From: Sphingobacteriales bacterium JAD_PAG50586_3
GTDB taxonomy: Bacteria; Bacteroidota; Bacteroidia; CAMBQF01
NCBI GenBank assembly: GCA_023213195.1
Contig: CP096135.1
Coordinates: 3,096,842-3,160,841, forward strand
DNA: 64,000 nt
Direction: 5' to 3'
The notes under the pieces are model-generated. The model made no database searches, was not told where the DNA came from, and saw only the letters and a program-made list of their open reading frames with translations. Within the stretch, counting starts at the first letter, position 1. The number at the start of each line of letters is the position of its first letter. This document shows, piece after piece, positions 27,722 through 37,772 of this stretch. The position numbers and the translations under genes were made by a program.

Positions 27722-27750
27722 CATAATTCATAATTACTAATTCATAATTA
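27722..27750. repeat. Partial copies of the CATAATT heptamer
   Basis: Several copies or near copies of CATAATT just upstream of the SDR gene; the same unit forms the long tandem array at 59029. Confidence 0.5.
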
Positions 27751-28574
27751 ATGCCATTAAACACCGTATTCAAAGACAATCTTCTTCAAGATAAAGTAGC
27801 CATAATTACCGGTGGCGGCACAGGCATTGGCCTGCGCACTGCAAGAGAAATGGCCCAACTGGGTTGTACTGTTGTGCTATCCAGTCGTAAAAAAGAAAAC
27901 CTGGATAAGGCCGTAGCTTTAATAGAAGGCGAAGGTGGCAAGGCATTGGCTGTAGAATGCAATATACGCGATGAAGAGAGCATAAAAGCCTGTATTGATA
28001 CGGTATTAAAAGCCTACGGCAAAATAGATTTCCTTATAAACAACGGTGGTGGGCAGTTTCCATCGCCAGCAGAAATGATTAGCAAAAAAGGGTGGACCGC
28101 TGTTATTGAAACCAACCTTACCGGCACGTTTTTTATGAGCCATGAAGTATTTAACCGACACATGGTTAAACATGGCGGCGCTATAGTAAACGTTATTGCC
28201 AACATGTTCAATGGCTTTCCGCTAATGAGCCATACCGGCGCTGCCCGCGCAGGGGTTGAAAATATTACCCGCAGCCTGGCAAACGAGTGGGGTCGTTACG
28301 GTGTACGTGTAAATGCTGTTGCACCGGGTACAATCAAATCTAGCGGGTTAGATAGTTACGACCCCATGTATAAAGAGTTTATTATGGGCTACTCTAAAAA
28401 CAACCAAACCTACCGCTTGGGTACTGAGGCCGAAGTAGCATCGTCTATAGTATACCTGCTAACCCCCGGCGCTGCTTTTATAACGGGCGTAACCCTGCGT
28501 GTTGATGGTGGCGAAAGCCTTTACCATCCGGTTTTCCCCCACAGGAAAATTCTGCCAACGATATATACGAATAA
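27751..28574 (+). CDS. Short-chain dehydrogenase/reductase (frameshifted at its C-terminus)
   Basis: Losing one C from the run at 28536-28540 lets the raw frame run into the next gene. Restored, it ends VFPPQENSANDIYE at 28574, with 274 residues. The nucleotide-binding motif is TGGGTGIG near residue 20, NNGG near 97 corresponds to NNAG. At the usual catalytic block, SHTGAARAGVENITRSLANEWG, the YxxxK Tyr and Lys are replaced (Ala-Ala-Arg-Ala-Gly), as in peroxisomal 2,4-dienoyl- or trans-2-enoyl-CoA reductase-like members. A role in fatty-acid metabolism is therefore possible. Only a 56-base gap separates it from the DUF4139 gene. Confidence 0.82.
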
Positions 28575-28630
28575 CTGTAGTACATTCGTTATGGAATTTG
28601 CGGCAGCCTATCATCTGCCTAAAAACTATT

Positions 28631-30370
28631 ATGAAAAAAACTACGCTATCAGCATTAGCCATACTAGCGGCAATGGTTGCGCATGCACAGTTGCAGCCCA
28701 CCAAACTGTCGGTATTTAGCAACGGTACTTTTTTTGAGCAAAAAGAAGGTAAGCTAAAATTCAACAATAGCATTGGCAAGGTAGATTTACCGGGCACTAT
28801 ATTGCAAGGCACCTTTTGGCTGGCGGGCAGTAACGATATTAAAATAAAGCAGATTGATATTGCTGTTGATACCGTTAAGAAAGTAAAAAGCGCCCAATAC
28901 CTCGATGATTTTTTAGCTGCTAACGAGGGTAAAAATGTTACCCTGCGTTTTACCCCTGCACTAACCACATTGGCTAACCCAACCTTACGCAGCCTAACAG
29001 GCACATTGGTTTCATTCAACAAACAATCGGGTTTAATAAAGCTGAAAAATACAGAGGGCAAAATCATTCTTATTAATGCCGATAACCTGAATGATATTGA
29101 CCTTGATGCCAATGCCAACGAAACATTTAAAGATGATACCCTTATTCGCCGCGCCAGCATTTACCTAGACAAGCCCGCTACCGAAGCGCCTTTTAACCAG
29201 GTAACCATGCAAACAGGCCTGCAATGGCAACCATCGTATTACATTAAACTGGAGAATGATAAAGATGCCCGTTTGATAATGAAAGCTACTGTTGAAAATG
29301 GCACCGAGGTTGATTATGATAAAATAGATTTAGACCTGGTGGTAGGTGCGCCACAACTGTTTTTTGGCACGGCTGCCGACCCTATTTGCGATTTTTTTGC
29401 CCCACCTCCACCAACAGCTAGCTACACATGGGATTATGATGGCAGTGAAGACTTAAATTACCGCGGTGCTGGCCGTTTCCGCCGCTCGTTTACCCGTAAT
29501 GATGATATTACGATGCAAGGCATAATATCAGTTACCGATATGAATGGCACTAGCACTGTTCCACAAATAAAGACCCGTGGTAAATTACTCGAAACAATAT
29601 CTGGCGGTATGCCTGCTATGTATGATGGTGATGTAACCGGAGGTGTTATAGATATATCAGGTGCTTACAATGTAGCTATAGATATTACAGGCGATAAAGA
29701 CTATTCATCGGCAGGTAAAAAATCGGCCGACTTGTATTACTACAACGCAGGCAAGGTATCGCTACCACGCAATGCAAAAACACTGTTACCTATATCGCAA
29801 AGCACCATAAGCTACAAGCACGTTTACGAAGCCAACATTGGCGACATTACCAACTATGCCTACAACAGGGCCGTTTTGGTAGACGAGGCCAAACCTTCTG
29901 ATGTTTTTCACTCACTTAAAATAACCAACAAAACCGCAGCGCCGTTAACAGAAGCACCTGTGTTTATTGTTAATGAGAACGAAGACCCCATTGCGCAGGA
30001 TAAGTTAAACTACACTCCCGTTAACGAAGAAGCTACTATCAAACTTTCTAAGGCTATAGATGTATCAGTAAAAAGTAAGGAAGAAGAGATTGGCAAAGAC
30101 GAGAAAGCCCGAAAGTTTAATAAACGCAGCTACGACAAGGTTACGCTTAAAGGCATGGTTGATGTTGTAAACTCGTTAGATAAAGCAATAACATTAACCC
30201 TTAAAAAAGCATTGCGTGGCGATGTAACTAAAACAGATGGCGGAACTATTACCAAACCCGGCCGCTTTTTAGATATTAACCCTGTATCGCTTATTAAATG
30301 GGAGGTTGACCTAAAGCCCGGAGAAAAGAAAACCATCACCTACGAATACGAAGTGTACATAGCACCTTAG
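28631..30370 (+). CDS. Exported DUF4139 family protein, copy 1
   Basis: 579 residues from MKKTTLSALAILAAMVAHAQ, a clear signal peptide; the longer upstream frame overlaps the SDR gene and is rejected. VTMQTGLQWQPSYYIKLENDKDARLIM near residue 195 (split across two strands) and the C-terminal IKWEVDLKPGEKKTITYEYEVYI are typical of DUF4139, the C-terminal domain of the mucoidy-inhibitor MuiA family. The N-terminal DUF4140-like coiled-coil part of MuiA is not evident, so the layout is a shorter Bacteroidota form. A second copy follows at 30485. Function unknown; periplasmic or surface location inferred. Confidence 0.75.
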   Translation: MKKTTLSALAILAAMVAHAQLQPTKLSVFSNGTFFEQKEGKLKFNNSIGKVDLPGTILQGTFWLAGSNDIKIKQIDIAVDTVKKVKSAQYLDDFLAANEGKNVTLRFTPALTTLANPTLRSLTGTLVSFNKQSGLIKLKNTEGKIILINADNLNDIDLDANANETFKDDTLIRRASIYLDKPATEAPFNQVTMQTGLQWQPSYYIKLENDKDARLIMKATVENGTEVDYDKIDLDLVVGAPQLFFGTAADPICDFFAPPPPTASYTWDYDGSEDLNYRGAGRFRRSFTRNDDITMQGIISVTDMNGTSTVPQIKTRGKLLETISGGMPAMYDGDVTGGVIDISGAYNVAIDITGDKDYSSAGKKSADLYYYNAGKVSLPRNAKTLLPISQSTISYKHVYEANIGDITNYAYNRAVLVDEAKPSDVFHSLKITNKTAAPLTEAPVFIVNENEDPIAQDKLNYTPVNEEATIKLSKAIDVSVKSKEEEIGKDEKARKFNKRSYDKVTLKGMVDVVNSLDKAITLTLKKALRGDVTKTDGGTITKPGRFLDINPVSLIKWEVDLKPGEKKTITYEYEVYIAP

Positions 30371-30389
30371 TTAATTAAGCCCCACTGAT

Positions 30390-30432
30390 ATTCCCCCTTA
30401 TAAAGGGGGGGCCGAAAGGCGGGGGATTTTTT
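30390..30432. repeat. C/G-run inverted repeat element between DUF4139 genes
   Basis: TCCCCCTTATAAAGGGGGG followed by GGCGGGGGA and a T-run. It may also act as a terminator of the first copy. Confidence 0.55.
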
Positions 30433-30484
30433 TATGCAAAAACAACAAACAACGCATCATTACCTTAAAGAGAAATACAATAGC

Positions 30485-32057
30485 ATGAAACGCATAGTAA
30501 TAATATCAGGCTTACTAGTTGCCACCCTGGCAGCCAACGCCCAAATGAAAACCACCAAGGTATCGGTGTTTAAAAACGGTACTTTCTTTCAAAAGAAAGA
30601 GGGCAATATGAAAATTACCGATAGGGTAACATATATAGATGTACCATCTACAGCATTACTTGGTACCTACTGGATAGCCGCAGGCAAAGACTCTAAAGTG
30701 CAGCAAATAGACGTAAGGCAGGATACCATTAAGAAAACAAAGAATGCCCTCTCTATTACCGATTACCTGCAAGGCAACGAGGGTAAGCAAATAACCCTGC
30801 GCTATAACCAAGGTATTAGATGCTTCAAAACCATCAATGCGCAGCGTATCGGGTACGTTGGTTAAGTATTTCCCACAAACGGGTATTATCAAACTTAAAA
30901 CCGATGGTAACAAAATGCTTATCATCTCAACATCAAATTTAAATGATGTAGAGTTTGACTCATCGGTATCAGACAAATTCCAAGCCGATACCATTGTGCG
31001 CCGTGCTAAAATTCAACTGGAGAAAAACATTGGTAGTAACGATTTTACTGTGGTGTCTATGCAAACAGGGGTGCAGTGGCAACCATCGTATTACATACGT
31101 TTGGTAAACGATAAAGATGCCCGTTTGGTAATGAAAGGCACGGTTGAGAATTTCTCTGAAGACCTGGACGATGTAGACCTTGACCTTGTAGTTGGTGCTC
31201 CGCAAATGTTCTTCGGTACCCAGTTCGACCCTATTTCAGTAGGCTACCTAACCTCTCTGATTACAACATCTTACAACGGCACTTATGCAATGGACAACCG
31301 CTTTTTAAGCAATGCGCAGTCTGCCAACTGGGATTATGGCAACGTTGCCACAGGTTCAGTTCCTATTGCCGGCGAAGATGAGTATACTGCCGATGGCGAA
31401 AAGGTATCAGACCTTTACTACTACAAAGCGGGTAAAATATCGCTTAAAAAGAATACCAAAACGCTTATTCCCTTATCACTAACTACCATACCTTATAAAG
31501 ATGTGTATGAGGCTGATATTACTGATATTACCAACTACTATGTAAACCGGACCGTTACGTACGACGAGATGCAACGTACCGATGCTTACCACTCGCTAAA
31601 ATTCACCAACAAAGCGGGTGCACCTATAACCACCGCTCCTGTATTTGTGGTAGACCAAGACGAAAAACCTTTAGCACAAGACCAGATAAAATACACACCT
31701 GTAAATGCAGATGTGTTGGTGCGTTTATCTAAGGCTATAGATGTATCAGTAAAAAGCAAAGACGAAGAACTTAGCCGCTCTGAAAAGGTCAAGAAGTACA
31801 ATAAACTGTACTACGATAAAATTACCCTTAAAGGCACCGTAGAGGTTTCTAACTACTTAGATAAACCCATTACCCTTAGCGTTAAAAAATCGGTAAATGG
31901 CGAGGTTACTAAGGCCGATGGTGGCACTACCAGCAAATCGGGCCGCTATAACTCGTTAAACCCATTCTCTACCGTTAAATGGGAGATAGACCTTAAAGCC
32001 GGCGAAAAGAAAACCATCACTTACGAATACGAAGTGTATATTACCACCGGATATTAA
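30485..32057 (+). CDS. Exported DUF4139 family protein, copy 2 (frameshifted)
   Basis: Starts at MKRIVIISGLLVATLAANAQ (signal peptide). An extra A at about 30818 breaks the frame; removing it reads NQGIDASKPSMRSVSGTLVKY, with 523 residues in total. It is similar to copy 1 over the whole length (KTTKVSVFKNGTFFQKKEG; TVVSMQTGVQWQPSYYIRLV; VKWEIDLKAGEKKTITYEYE), but lacks about 55 residues found in the middle of copy 1 between VVGAPQ and the conserved SDLYYYNAGKVSL. The two genes arose by tandem duplication. Followed by a terminator. Confidence 0.75.
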
Positions 32058-32088
32058 TAATTGCTGTTTGATTGAGATAAAAAGCCCT

Positions 32089-32113
32089 CCGCAGAAATGC
32101 AGGGGGCTTTTTA
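32089..32113 (+). terminator. Terminator after the second DUF4139 gene
   Basis: AAAAGCCCTCC and AGGGGGCTTTTT arms around a GCAGAAATGC-type loop. Confidence 0.75.
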
Positions 32114-32125
32114 TTATCACAATAT

Positions 32126-32293
32126 CGAATTCATCCCTGCGAAAACAGGGAACCCCAACGGTAATGGTATGGAAACAACTCTCCCTTTTAAAGGGAGTAC
32201 CCTGACACGCAGTCGTAAGGGGAGGGATTTTAGTAACGCAACATTTATCAGTATTAAAAATTCCCTCCGCCCCTTTTATTTAAAGGGGAATTA
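32126..32293. repeat. Composite of dispersed palindromic repeats
   Basis: A CCCTGCGAAAACAGGG element near 32136, then CTCCCTTTTAAAGGGAG near 32181 and CCCCTTTTATTTAAAGGGG near 32271. No gene is supported; the open frame crossing it is repeat-derived. Confidence 0.6.
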
Positions 32294-32297
32294 AAAC

Positions 32298-32328
32298 AAA
32301 AAAGCCCCATCTTCCGACAGGGCTTTTA
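32298..32328 (-). terminator. Terminator of the exported protein gene at 32351
   Basis: AAAAGCCC and GGGGCTTTTTT arms; on the minus strand a T-run follows. Confidence 0.75.
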
Positions 32329-32350
32329 AATATAAGGAGTTTTAATCTCT

Positions 32351-32801
32351 CTATTTCTCTACAGTAATATTCCACTTAGGTGCTTCTACACGTTTAATCT
32401 TCTTATTCTCGGTGTATGAAAACTTGCCTTCTAAAGCAAACTTACCCGGAACAACAGCAGGGTCAACCTTAACTTTATATTTAACCTTCACCTGGTTGTT
32501 GGCAGGCACTTTAAGCCATATAAACTTAACAGTTTGCTTTTCAAAAATAAATACAGAGCGCTTGGGTCTCTACTTCTGAAGCTATAAAACCTTCGGGTAG
32601 TGTATGCTCCAGCTTGCAAAAGCCGCTTTCGCCGTCTTTATTAAGAGTAAGCTCCACATCAAATTCGCCATTTACTTTAGCCTTATCGGGCGCGTTAACC
32701 GCAATTTTAACCTTGCCCATATCAATAAGCGGGCTTGGCATAAAAGCGGTACCAACGGCAAAAAATGCTGATAGACCTATAATTGCAAGTAATTTTTTCA
32801 T
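32351..32801 (-). CDS. Exported hypothetical protein, Ig-like beta-sandwich (frameshifted)
   Basis: About 149 residues from MKKLLAIIGLSAFFAVGTAF, with a signal peptide. One extra base near 32564-32572 breaks the frame; removing it continues as PKRSVFIFEKQTVKFIWLKV and ends NITVEK at 32351. The mature part is a single beta-sandwich of the kind seen in BatD or transglutaminase-like surface proteins (KIAVNAPDKAKVNGEFDVEL; KVKYKVKVDPAVVPGKFALE). It follows the calcium-repeat protein by 10 bases, so both are on one message. No specific function recognised. Confidence 0.65.
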
Positions 32802-32811
32802 ACGGTAGTTC

Positions 32812-34151
32812 TTAGTAGTTGTCAAAGTAAAAGTCAATCAGTTCGTATATAGAGTCTACATCAAACGATGTTTTTCCTTCAAAAAAGTCGTCAATAACAC
32901 GGGCCACTTCTTTGTTTTCAATTTTACCATCGTTGTTGTAATCGGCGGCTTTGTATTTTGCAGGCAATGTAACCAAGGCCGGAGCTTCAACAGGGTTCAT
33001 GTCAATGCTGCTCTTCTCTTTGCCTGGGGTAACCTTAACAGGCTCTGGCAACGATTGTGGGAAGTTTTTCAACGCATCACGAGGAACAGCTATTGTATCA
33101 TCAGCCATTTTTTGCAGTTTGCTGTCTTCTACTTTCTTGCCTTGAGAATCTACAACAGAACCGGCTGGTGTTGCAGGCTCTTTATCAGCATAATCAGGCA
33201 CACCGTCTTTATCAGTATCAGTAGCATCAGGGCAACCGCGAGAGTTAACTTTAACACCTGTTGGGGTGCTTGGGCAATCATCGTTAGCATCGCGCACGCC
33301 GTCGCCATCGCTATCAATTTTCTCCATCTCTTTAAAGTCAACGTCTTTGTAACGGGCTTCGCGTGGGTCTTCAGGTTTCTTGCCTAAACGTATTTGAAAA
33401 CCACAAATAAGGTTTGCAAAGGCATCGTTACCACCGCTGCGCACAGCGTCCATATCATCAGTAAGGGTAAAGAAGTAAGTTCCTTGCACGTAAGCATCAA
33501 CAAAGCCTGATAGTTTGTAGCGTAAGCCTAAACCAACCGGAATAGTAATTGCATTCCTTTTATAGCCCGGGCTGTCTATAGCCGTTTCGTATTTATAGTC
33601 GCGGCGAATTTGTTGCGCTGTACCAAGATTCAACTGGGTTTGCTGTTGGTCGCGAACGCTTCCATCGGTCCAGTAGTAGTAATCTTTGCCGTCCTTATCT
33701 TTAATGTCGGTTTTAGGGTCGTAGGTAGAAAAACCAATACCACCGAACATGTACGGAGCAAATTTTGATTTTTTACGTAGCAACCAATCGTTATCCCAGT
33801 AAATATTTACGCGGATGTCGCCATTCATAATGGTAGAACCAAAGTTACGCGGCATGTTTATGGCACGCTCGTTAACCGATATTTGGCCCCACATAAAGTT
33901 AGCCGACAAACCAAAGGTTTTGCCAAGGCGTTGCTCAATACCTGCGTTTAGGCTTAAACGGTGCTGGCCAAAACTCCAAACATCGGGGTTGTTATAATCG
34001 CCAAAGAAGCCGGTAACACCAGCGCCAAAGGTTAAGGCCGGAAACTTGTAATAGTTAAACGTATCAGGCGCTTCGGGTTGCGTTGACGTTGTAGTTTGAG
34101 CATTTAAAGCTGCAAAACTTGCACACAATAAAAGCGTGTAGAGTTTTTCAT
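32812..34151 (-). CDS. Outer-membrane barrel with thrombospondin type 3 and EF-hand-like calcium motifs (frameshifted at start)
   Basis: The real start is the ATG at 34151: restoring one base in the T-run at 34144-34148 gives MKKLYTLLLCASFAALNAQ. The 446-residue protein has a barrel in residues 40-275 (strands such as RLSLNAGIEQRLGKTFGLSA), then thrombospondin type 3 repeats (DSDGDGVRDANDDCP; DTDKDGVPDYADKEP) near 285-330, a Pro/Lys linker and a final EF-hand-like loop DYNNDGKIENKEV near 410. This is the layout of OmpA-type proteins, but the peptidoglycan-binding OmpA domain that normally follows the repeats is absent. Binding calcium is inferred from the Asp-rich loops. Confidence 0.78.
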
Positions 34152-34245
34152 AAGCACAGGCAAAAATTTTCACAAATATATAGGTGTGCGCCAATAAAAA
34201 AACCTATTCGGCACTTTTTATAAACATTATGGGTAAAAATAGCAA

Positions 34246-35346
34246 TTAAGCCAGCTTATTATACAAATCAAGCAGTTTATGCTCTTCCGTTTTCCAGTTA
34301 AAGTGGTTTTCAACAGCCACCTTGCCATTAGCACCTAAACGGGCTGCCAACGTCGGGTTGCCTAGTAGTTCTGCTATAGCTTTAGCTATCTCTTGGGGGT
34401 TTGTGGGGCTAACAGTTAACCCAAACTGGTGGGCATTGATAAGTTTTTCCCAAAAGGGGAAGTTAGAAGCTATTACCGGCACACCCGCCGCCGCATATTC
34501 AAACATTTTTATGGGTAACGCTTGTTTGTAGCTATCTAAGGGGTGCAAAACCACCAACCCAGCTAAAGCCCCCAAAATTAACCGGCTAACCTCTCCCCTA
34601 CCCACAAAGCCCACGTATTCCACATTCTTCCACCCCGGTAGTTGCTTGCATTCTTCCAGCAAGGCATCGCTTTCAAAGGTTCCGGCTAAAAGCAGCTTTA
34701 CATCTACCCATTCCAATGCCTTAATCATTTCTACAGCCCCGCGACTGCGCATAATACCGCCAACATAAATTACATACGGCTTGGCAGCAGGCTTTTTCTC
34801 CTGTCCTACGGGGAATTCCTCTAGCAACGGGTAGTTATTTATATTGATGGTATTGGGGTTTATTTTGATAAACCGCTCGGCAATATGTGGTGTAGCGGTA
34901 ACTATAGCATCAACTTTTTTAGCGTAGCGGTTCTCCCCCATTTCACTAACTGTACCCACAAACTTCCTTATAGGTTTTGCAATCCAAGGCTTGCCGGCAA
35001 TCTGCCTTGGCAAATCCTCATGAGCATCATATATTACTTTCTTATTCAGATTTTTAAGCTTGCCAACCCAAACCAGCAGTTCAGGGTCGTGCAGGTGAAA
35101 AACAGTCGCCTCAGTTTTCAAGCCCACCTCTACAACCAGCTTACCGGTTTGCAAAAAACGCTCTTTACGCCCGGTGGGTTTCTTTACAAAATGAATAGTT
35201 ACCCCATCTTTTACCTCTGTACCTGTTTTTTCTGATGGTACCACCAAATGCACCTGATGGCCCGCCGATGCCAAACTGCGGCATTCTTTTAAAAAGATGC
35301 GCACGTCGTACGGTTTGTGTACACTCGTCAGGTGGCAAATTATCAT
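34246..35346 (-). CDS. Glycosyltransferase family 4
   Basis: 366 residues, GT-B fold. The N-terminal domain opens MIICHLTSVHKPYDVRIFLK and the C-terminal donor domain has KMFEYAAAGVPVIASNFPFW near residue 280, the E-x7-E region of GT4 enzymes. It would transfer a sugar from a nucleotide-sugar onto a growing surface glycan in the cytoplasm. Its start overlaps the stop of the next glycosyltransferase gene by 4 bases, and the flippase is directly upstream, so the three form a short polysaccharide operon read on the minus strand. Donor and acceptor cannot be told. Confidence 0.85.
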   Translation of the reverse strand: MIICHLTSVHKPYDVRIFLKECRSLASAGHQVHLVVPSEKTGTEVKDGVTIHFVKKPTGRKERFLQTGKLVVEVGLKTEATVFHLHDPELLVWVGKLKNLNKKVIYDAHEDLPRQIAGKPWIAKPIRKFVGTVSEMGENRYAKKVDAIVTATPHIAERFIKINPNTININNYPLLEEFPVGQEKKPAAKPYVIYVGGIMRSRGAVEMIKALEWVDVKLLLAGTFESDALLEECKQLPGWKNVEYVGFVGRGEVSRLILGALAGLVVLHPLDSYKQALPIKMFEYAAAGVPVIASNFPFWEKLINAHQFGLTVSPTNPQEIAKAIAELLGNPTLAARLGANGKVAVENHFNWKTEEHKLLDLYNKLA

Positions 35347-36389
35347 TGGGCTGTGTTTAGTGCTTTATCATAAACCCTTAAAAAGCCCGCACGGCTAACG
35401 GCCAACGCAGCAACATTCTTTATTTGCTGGGTATTGTCTTTCACCAACACATCAATATCCCAATTAATTACGTCTGATAAAAAAGGCTTGTTTACATCTT
35501 CTACAATTACCCCATAGCCCGGCGCTTGGGTAATTTCCCTATTAGCCGGCAGGTCAGATAGTACAGGCAAGCACCCATGCAACATGGCCTCTTGCAGGCT
35601 TATGGGCATACTATCGCTTATGGGTATAGAAACATATATTTTCGATTTTCTATAGTTCTCAAAATTTTGCTCCCTGGATATCCATCCGCAAAACTCTACC
35701 TTATCGGCAATGCCTAGCTTGTTGCAAAGTTCTTTCAGGTATTCGGTTTCTGTACCTGTGCCAGCCACCAACAATTTCCATTTGCTAATTTCCTCTTTGG
35801 GCAACGCCGCATAAGCTTCTATAATCTTATCAACCCTGTATAGCGGGTTGTGCAGTCTGTTGCTGTAAATAATATTTTCTTTAGGACCGATGATAGCTTT
35901 TTCCGTATCAATACCCCACCGCACATAACTAATATCCAATTTTTTATGGGGCATCAACTCAATCATAGCCTTACCAAAATGCTGACCGAATGATGTTATA
36001 TAATCTGACTCGTTCAAAATGGTTTTCACCATTTGTCTAAAGATAATGCCCCGTTTGGGGTTGAGTAAAATATCGCTCCCCCAAGGCGTAAGCACTATTG
36101 GAATATTTGAACCCTTAGCCGCCTTTACTGCCATGTAGGCATGGGTAGCAGCCTGTTGCAGGTGTATTACCGTGGGGTTAAAATCATGGATAACCTGCCG
36201 TATCTTTTTAATACCGGGGACTAATTTCAAGGGGTTCCGTAGCGAAAAATCCATTTCTACCTGTGTGCAATCTAACCCCTCCATAGCTTTATTGGTAATA
36301 ACCAGCACCTCATCAAAATACCCATCAATCAACTTTATATAGTTAACCGTGTGTACAGAGTTTCCACTAACCACCAATAGCTTTTTCAT
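35343..36389 (-). CDS. Glycosyltransferase family 4 (Wzx-linked)
   Basis: 348 residues from MKKLLVVSGNSVHTVNYIKL; the longer reading from 36455 is encoded by a repeat element and is rejected. The GT-B fold is shown by LTPWGSDILLNPKRG near residue 110, VAGTGTETEYLKEL near 212 and SDSMPISLQEAMLHGCLPVL near 270, the donor-binding E-x7-E type region. Likely acts in surface polysaccharide synthesis along with the flippase upstream and the glycosyltransferase downstream. Substrates unknown. Confidence 0.85.
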   Translation of the reverse strand: MKKLLVVSGNSVHTVNYIKLIDGYFDEVLVITNKAMEGLDCTQVEMDFSLRNPLKLVPGIKKIRQVIHDFNPTVIHLQQAATHAYMAVKAAKGSNIPIVLTPWGSDILLNPKRGIIFRQMVKTILNESDYITSFGQHFGKAMIELMPHKKLDISYVRWGIDTEKAIIGPKENIIYSNRLHNPLYRVDKIIEAYAALPKEEISKWKLLVAGTGTETEYLKELCNKLGIADKVEFCGWISREQNFENYRKSKIYVSIPISDSMPISLQEAMLHGCLPVLSDLPANREITQAPGYGVIVEDVNKPFLSDVINWDIDVLVKDNTQQIKNVAALAVSRAGFLRVYDKALNTAQ

Positions 36390-36410
36390 CACCCCAAAAG
36401 TATTACTTTT

Positions 36411-36455
36411 TTTGCTCCCCTCTCCCTTTAGGAGTGGGGCCGTGGGTGAGGTCAA
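36411..36455. repeat. C/G-run inverted repeat between flippase and glycosyltransferase
   Basis: Contains CTCCCCTCTCCCTTTAGGAG and nearby G-rich bases, in the style of the element at 2311. It overlaps the flippase stop codon. Confidence 0.5.
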
Positions 36456-37706
36456 CCCGCCAACCTATAATACCAACCCATCCAATACAATTGCATAGCG
36501 GTAGCCACAGCAGAAAAGGCTATAAACGCCCCTTGCGGATGATTTATATATCTGTAGCCAATATAAAAGGCCAAAAACTTTAGGGTAACATCTATCAATA
36601 CAAGAAAAAGTGCCTTGGGCCTGTTTTTCTTTTACAGATGTAAGGCATGCCGCCGGCGATGATACAAAGTTGAACAACAGCCAAGGGGCTATAATAGCGC
36701 TGATGGTACCCGCCGCCCTCCATTTCTCTCCAAACACAAAGGCAAACACATCGGGTCCTATAAAAAACAGCAACCCAAAGGGTATAACTGCCAATAGAAA
36801 CAACTGGATATATAAACGCGTAAGCTGTGGGCGGATGCTTTGTTGTTTGTTATTAAGCTCTACCGCACGTTGGTAAAACACCTGGTATACCGCGCCTGAT
36901 ACCAATGCCGATGGCGCTTTAAGCATACGAAACGAAAAGCCATAAAAGCCTGTCATTACGCTACCCAGCAAAAAGTCTATAAAAAAGTTAATGCCATTAT
37001 TAGTAACACTATCTATAAACGCATGGGGGGCATTGTACCGCGGAAAGTTTTGAAACCGCTGGGCTATGGGCTTAAACACCTTAAATGGTGTGGTTAGCAC
37101 TTTATTGTAAATGGCATTACCTGCCGCACGATAACTATACAAAACGGTTGATAGCTGCCCAATAACAGTAGCCACACCCAAACCCCAGGCTCCCAAACCA
37201 GCTACACCAAACAACAACATAAAAGCCCCACTGCCCGCTGCCTGTGCAAACCGCGATGATGCCATGTTCTTATAATTCTTTTTGCGCGATAGCCAGTTTA
37301 CCTGTATTTGGTTGGCCGCTAATAGCAATACCGATAAAGGGGCCAACCAATATAAACTATGGAAAGAACCCGAGCCTACATACCTGCCGGCCATGTACCA
37401 AAATGGCAACGAAATAGCTAGGGCCAAAGTAACCCACACAGCAATTTTTGCACTAAGGCGGGTAAGCAATAGGGCATCGCTGTCTTTATCAGGTAACAGT
37501 ATGGCAATCTCATACCGTAGCGATGCTACTACACATACCAAAGCGGTTAACGATGTAAAAAGGGTAAGCTCGCCAAAATCGTCGGGCGTAAAAAGGCGGG
37601 TTAGTATAGGCGATATAAGCAGCGGTATAGCCTGCGCAAACGCTGTACCTACCGATAGGGTAGCAACGTTACGGAAGAAATCGCTTTTAAAATACTTTTT
37701 TACCAA
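36452..37706 (-). CDS. Wzx-type polysaccharide flippase (frameshifted)
   Basis: An extra base at 36613-36614 shifts the C-terminus; removing it gives KQAQALFLVLIDVTLKFLAF and a stop at 36452, 417 residues with about twelve transmembrane helices. The N-terminus FRNVATLSVGTAFAQAIPLLI and ILTRLFTPDDFGEL match the MOP/polysaccharide exporter family. It would flip lipid-linked glycan units across the inner membrane for the glycosyltransferases encoded next. It has its own -7 box at 37727. In the raw frame the tail is a nonsense stretch without hydrophobic helices, supporting a sequencing error. Confidence 0.86.
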
Positions 37707-37726
37707 GCCTGTTTATTAATAAAACC

Positions 37727-37734
37727 CAAAAGTA
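37727..37734 (-). promoter_or_regulatory. -7 box (TACTTTTG) of the polysaccharide operon
   Basis: Exact TAnnTTTG, 20 bases before the flippase ATG at 37706, back to back with the ruvX promoter. Confidence 0.55.
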
Positions 37735-37757
37735 ATCCTAATACCGCAATTGCAGGT

Positions 37758-37765
37758 TATATTTG
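37758..37765 (+). promoter_or_regulatory. -7 box (TATATTTG) of ruvX
   Basis: Exact TAnnTTTG, 7 bases before the ATG. Confidence 0.55.
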
Positions 37766-37772
37766 TTGCACG

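Noticed and set aside
28575..28719. C-terminal extension of the SDR protein
   Set aside because: Caused by a one-base loss at 28536-28540; it runs into the signal-peptide region of the DUF4139 gene.
32097..32294. 65-residue frame after the DUF4139 gene
   Set aside because: Made of dispersed palindromic repeats between two terminators.
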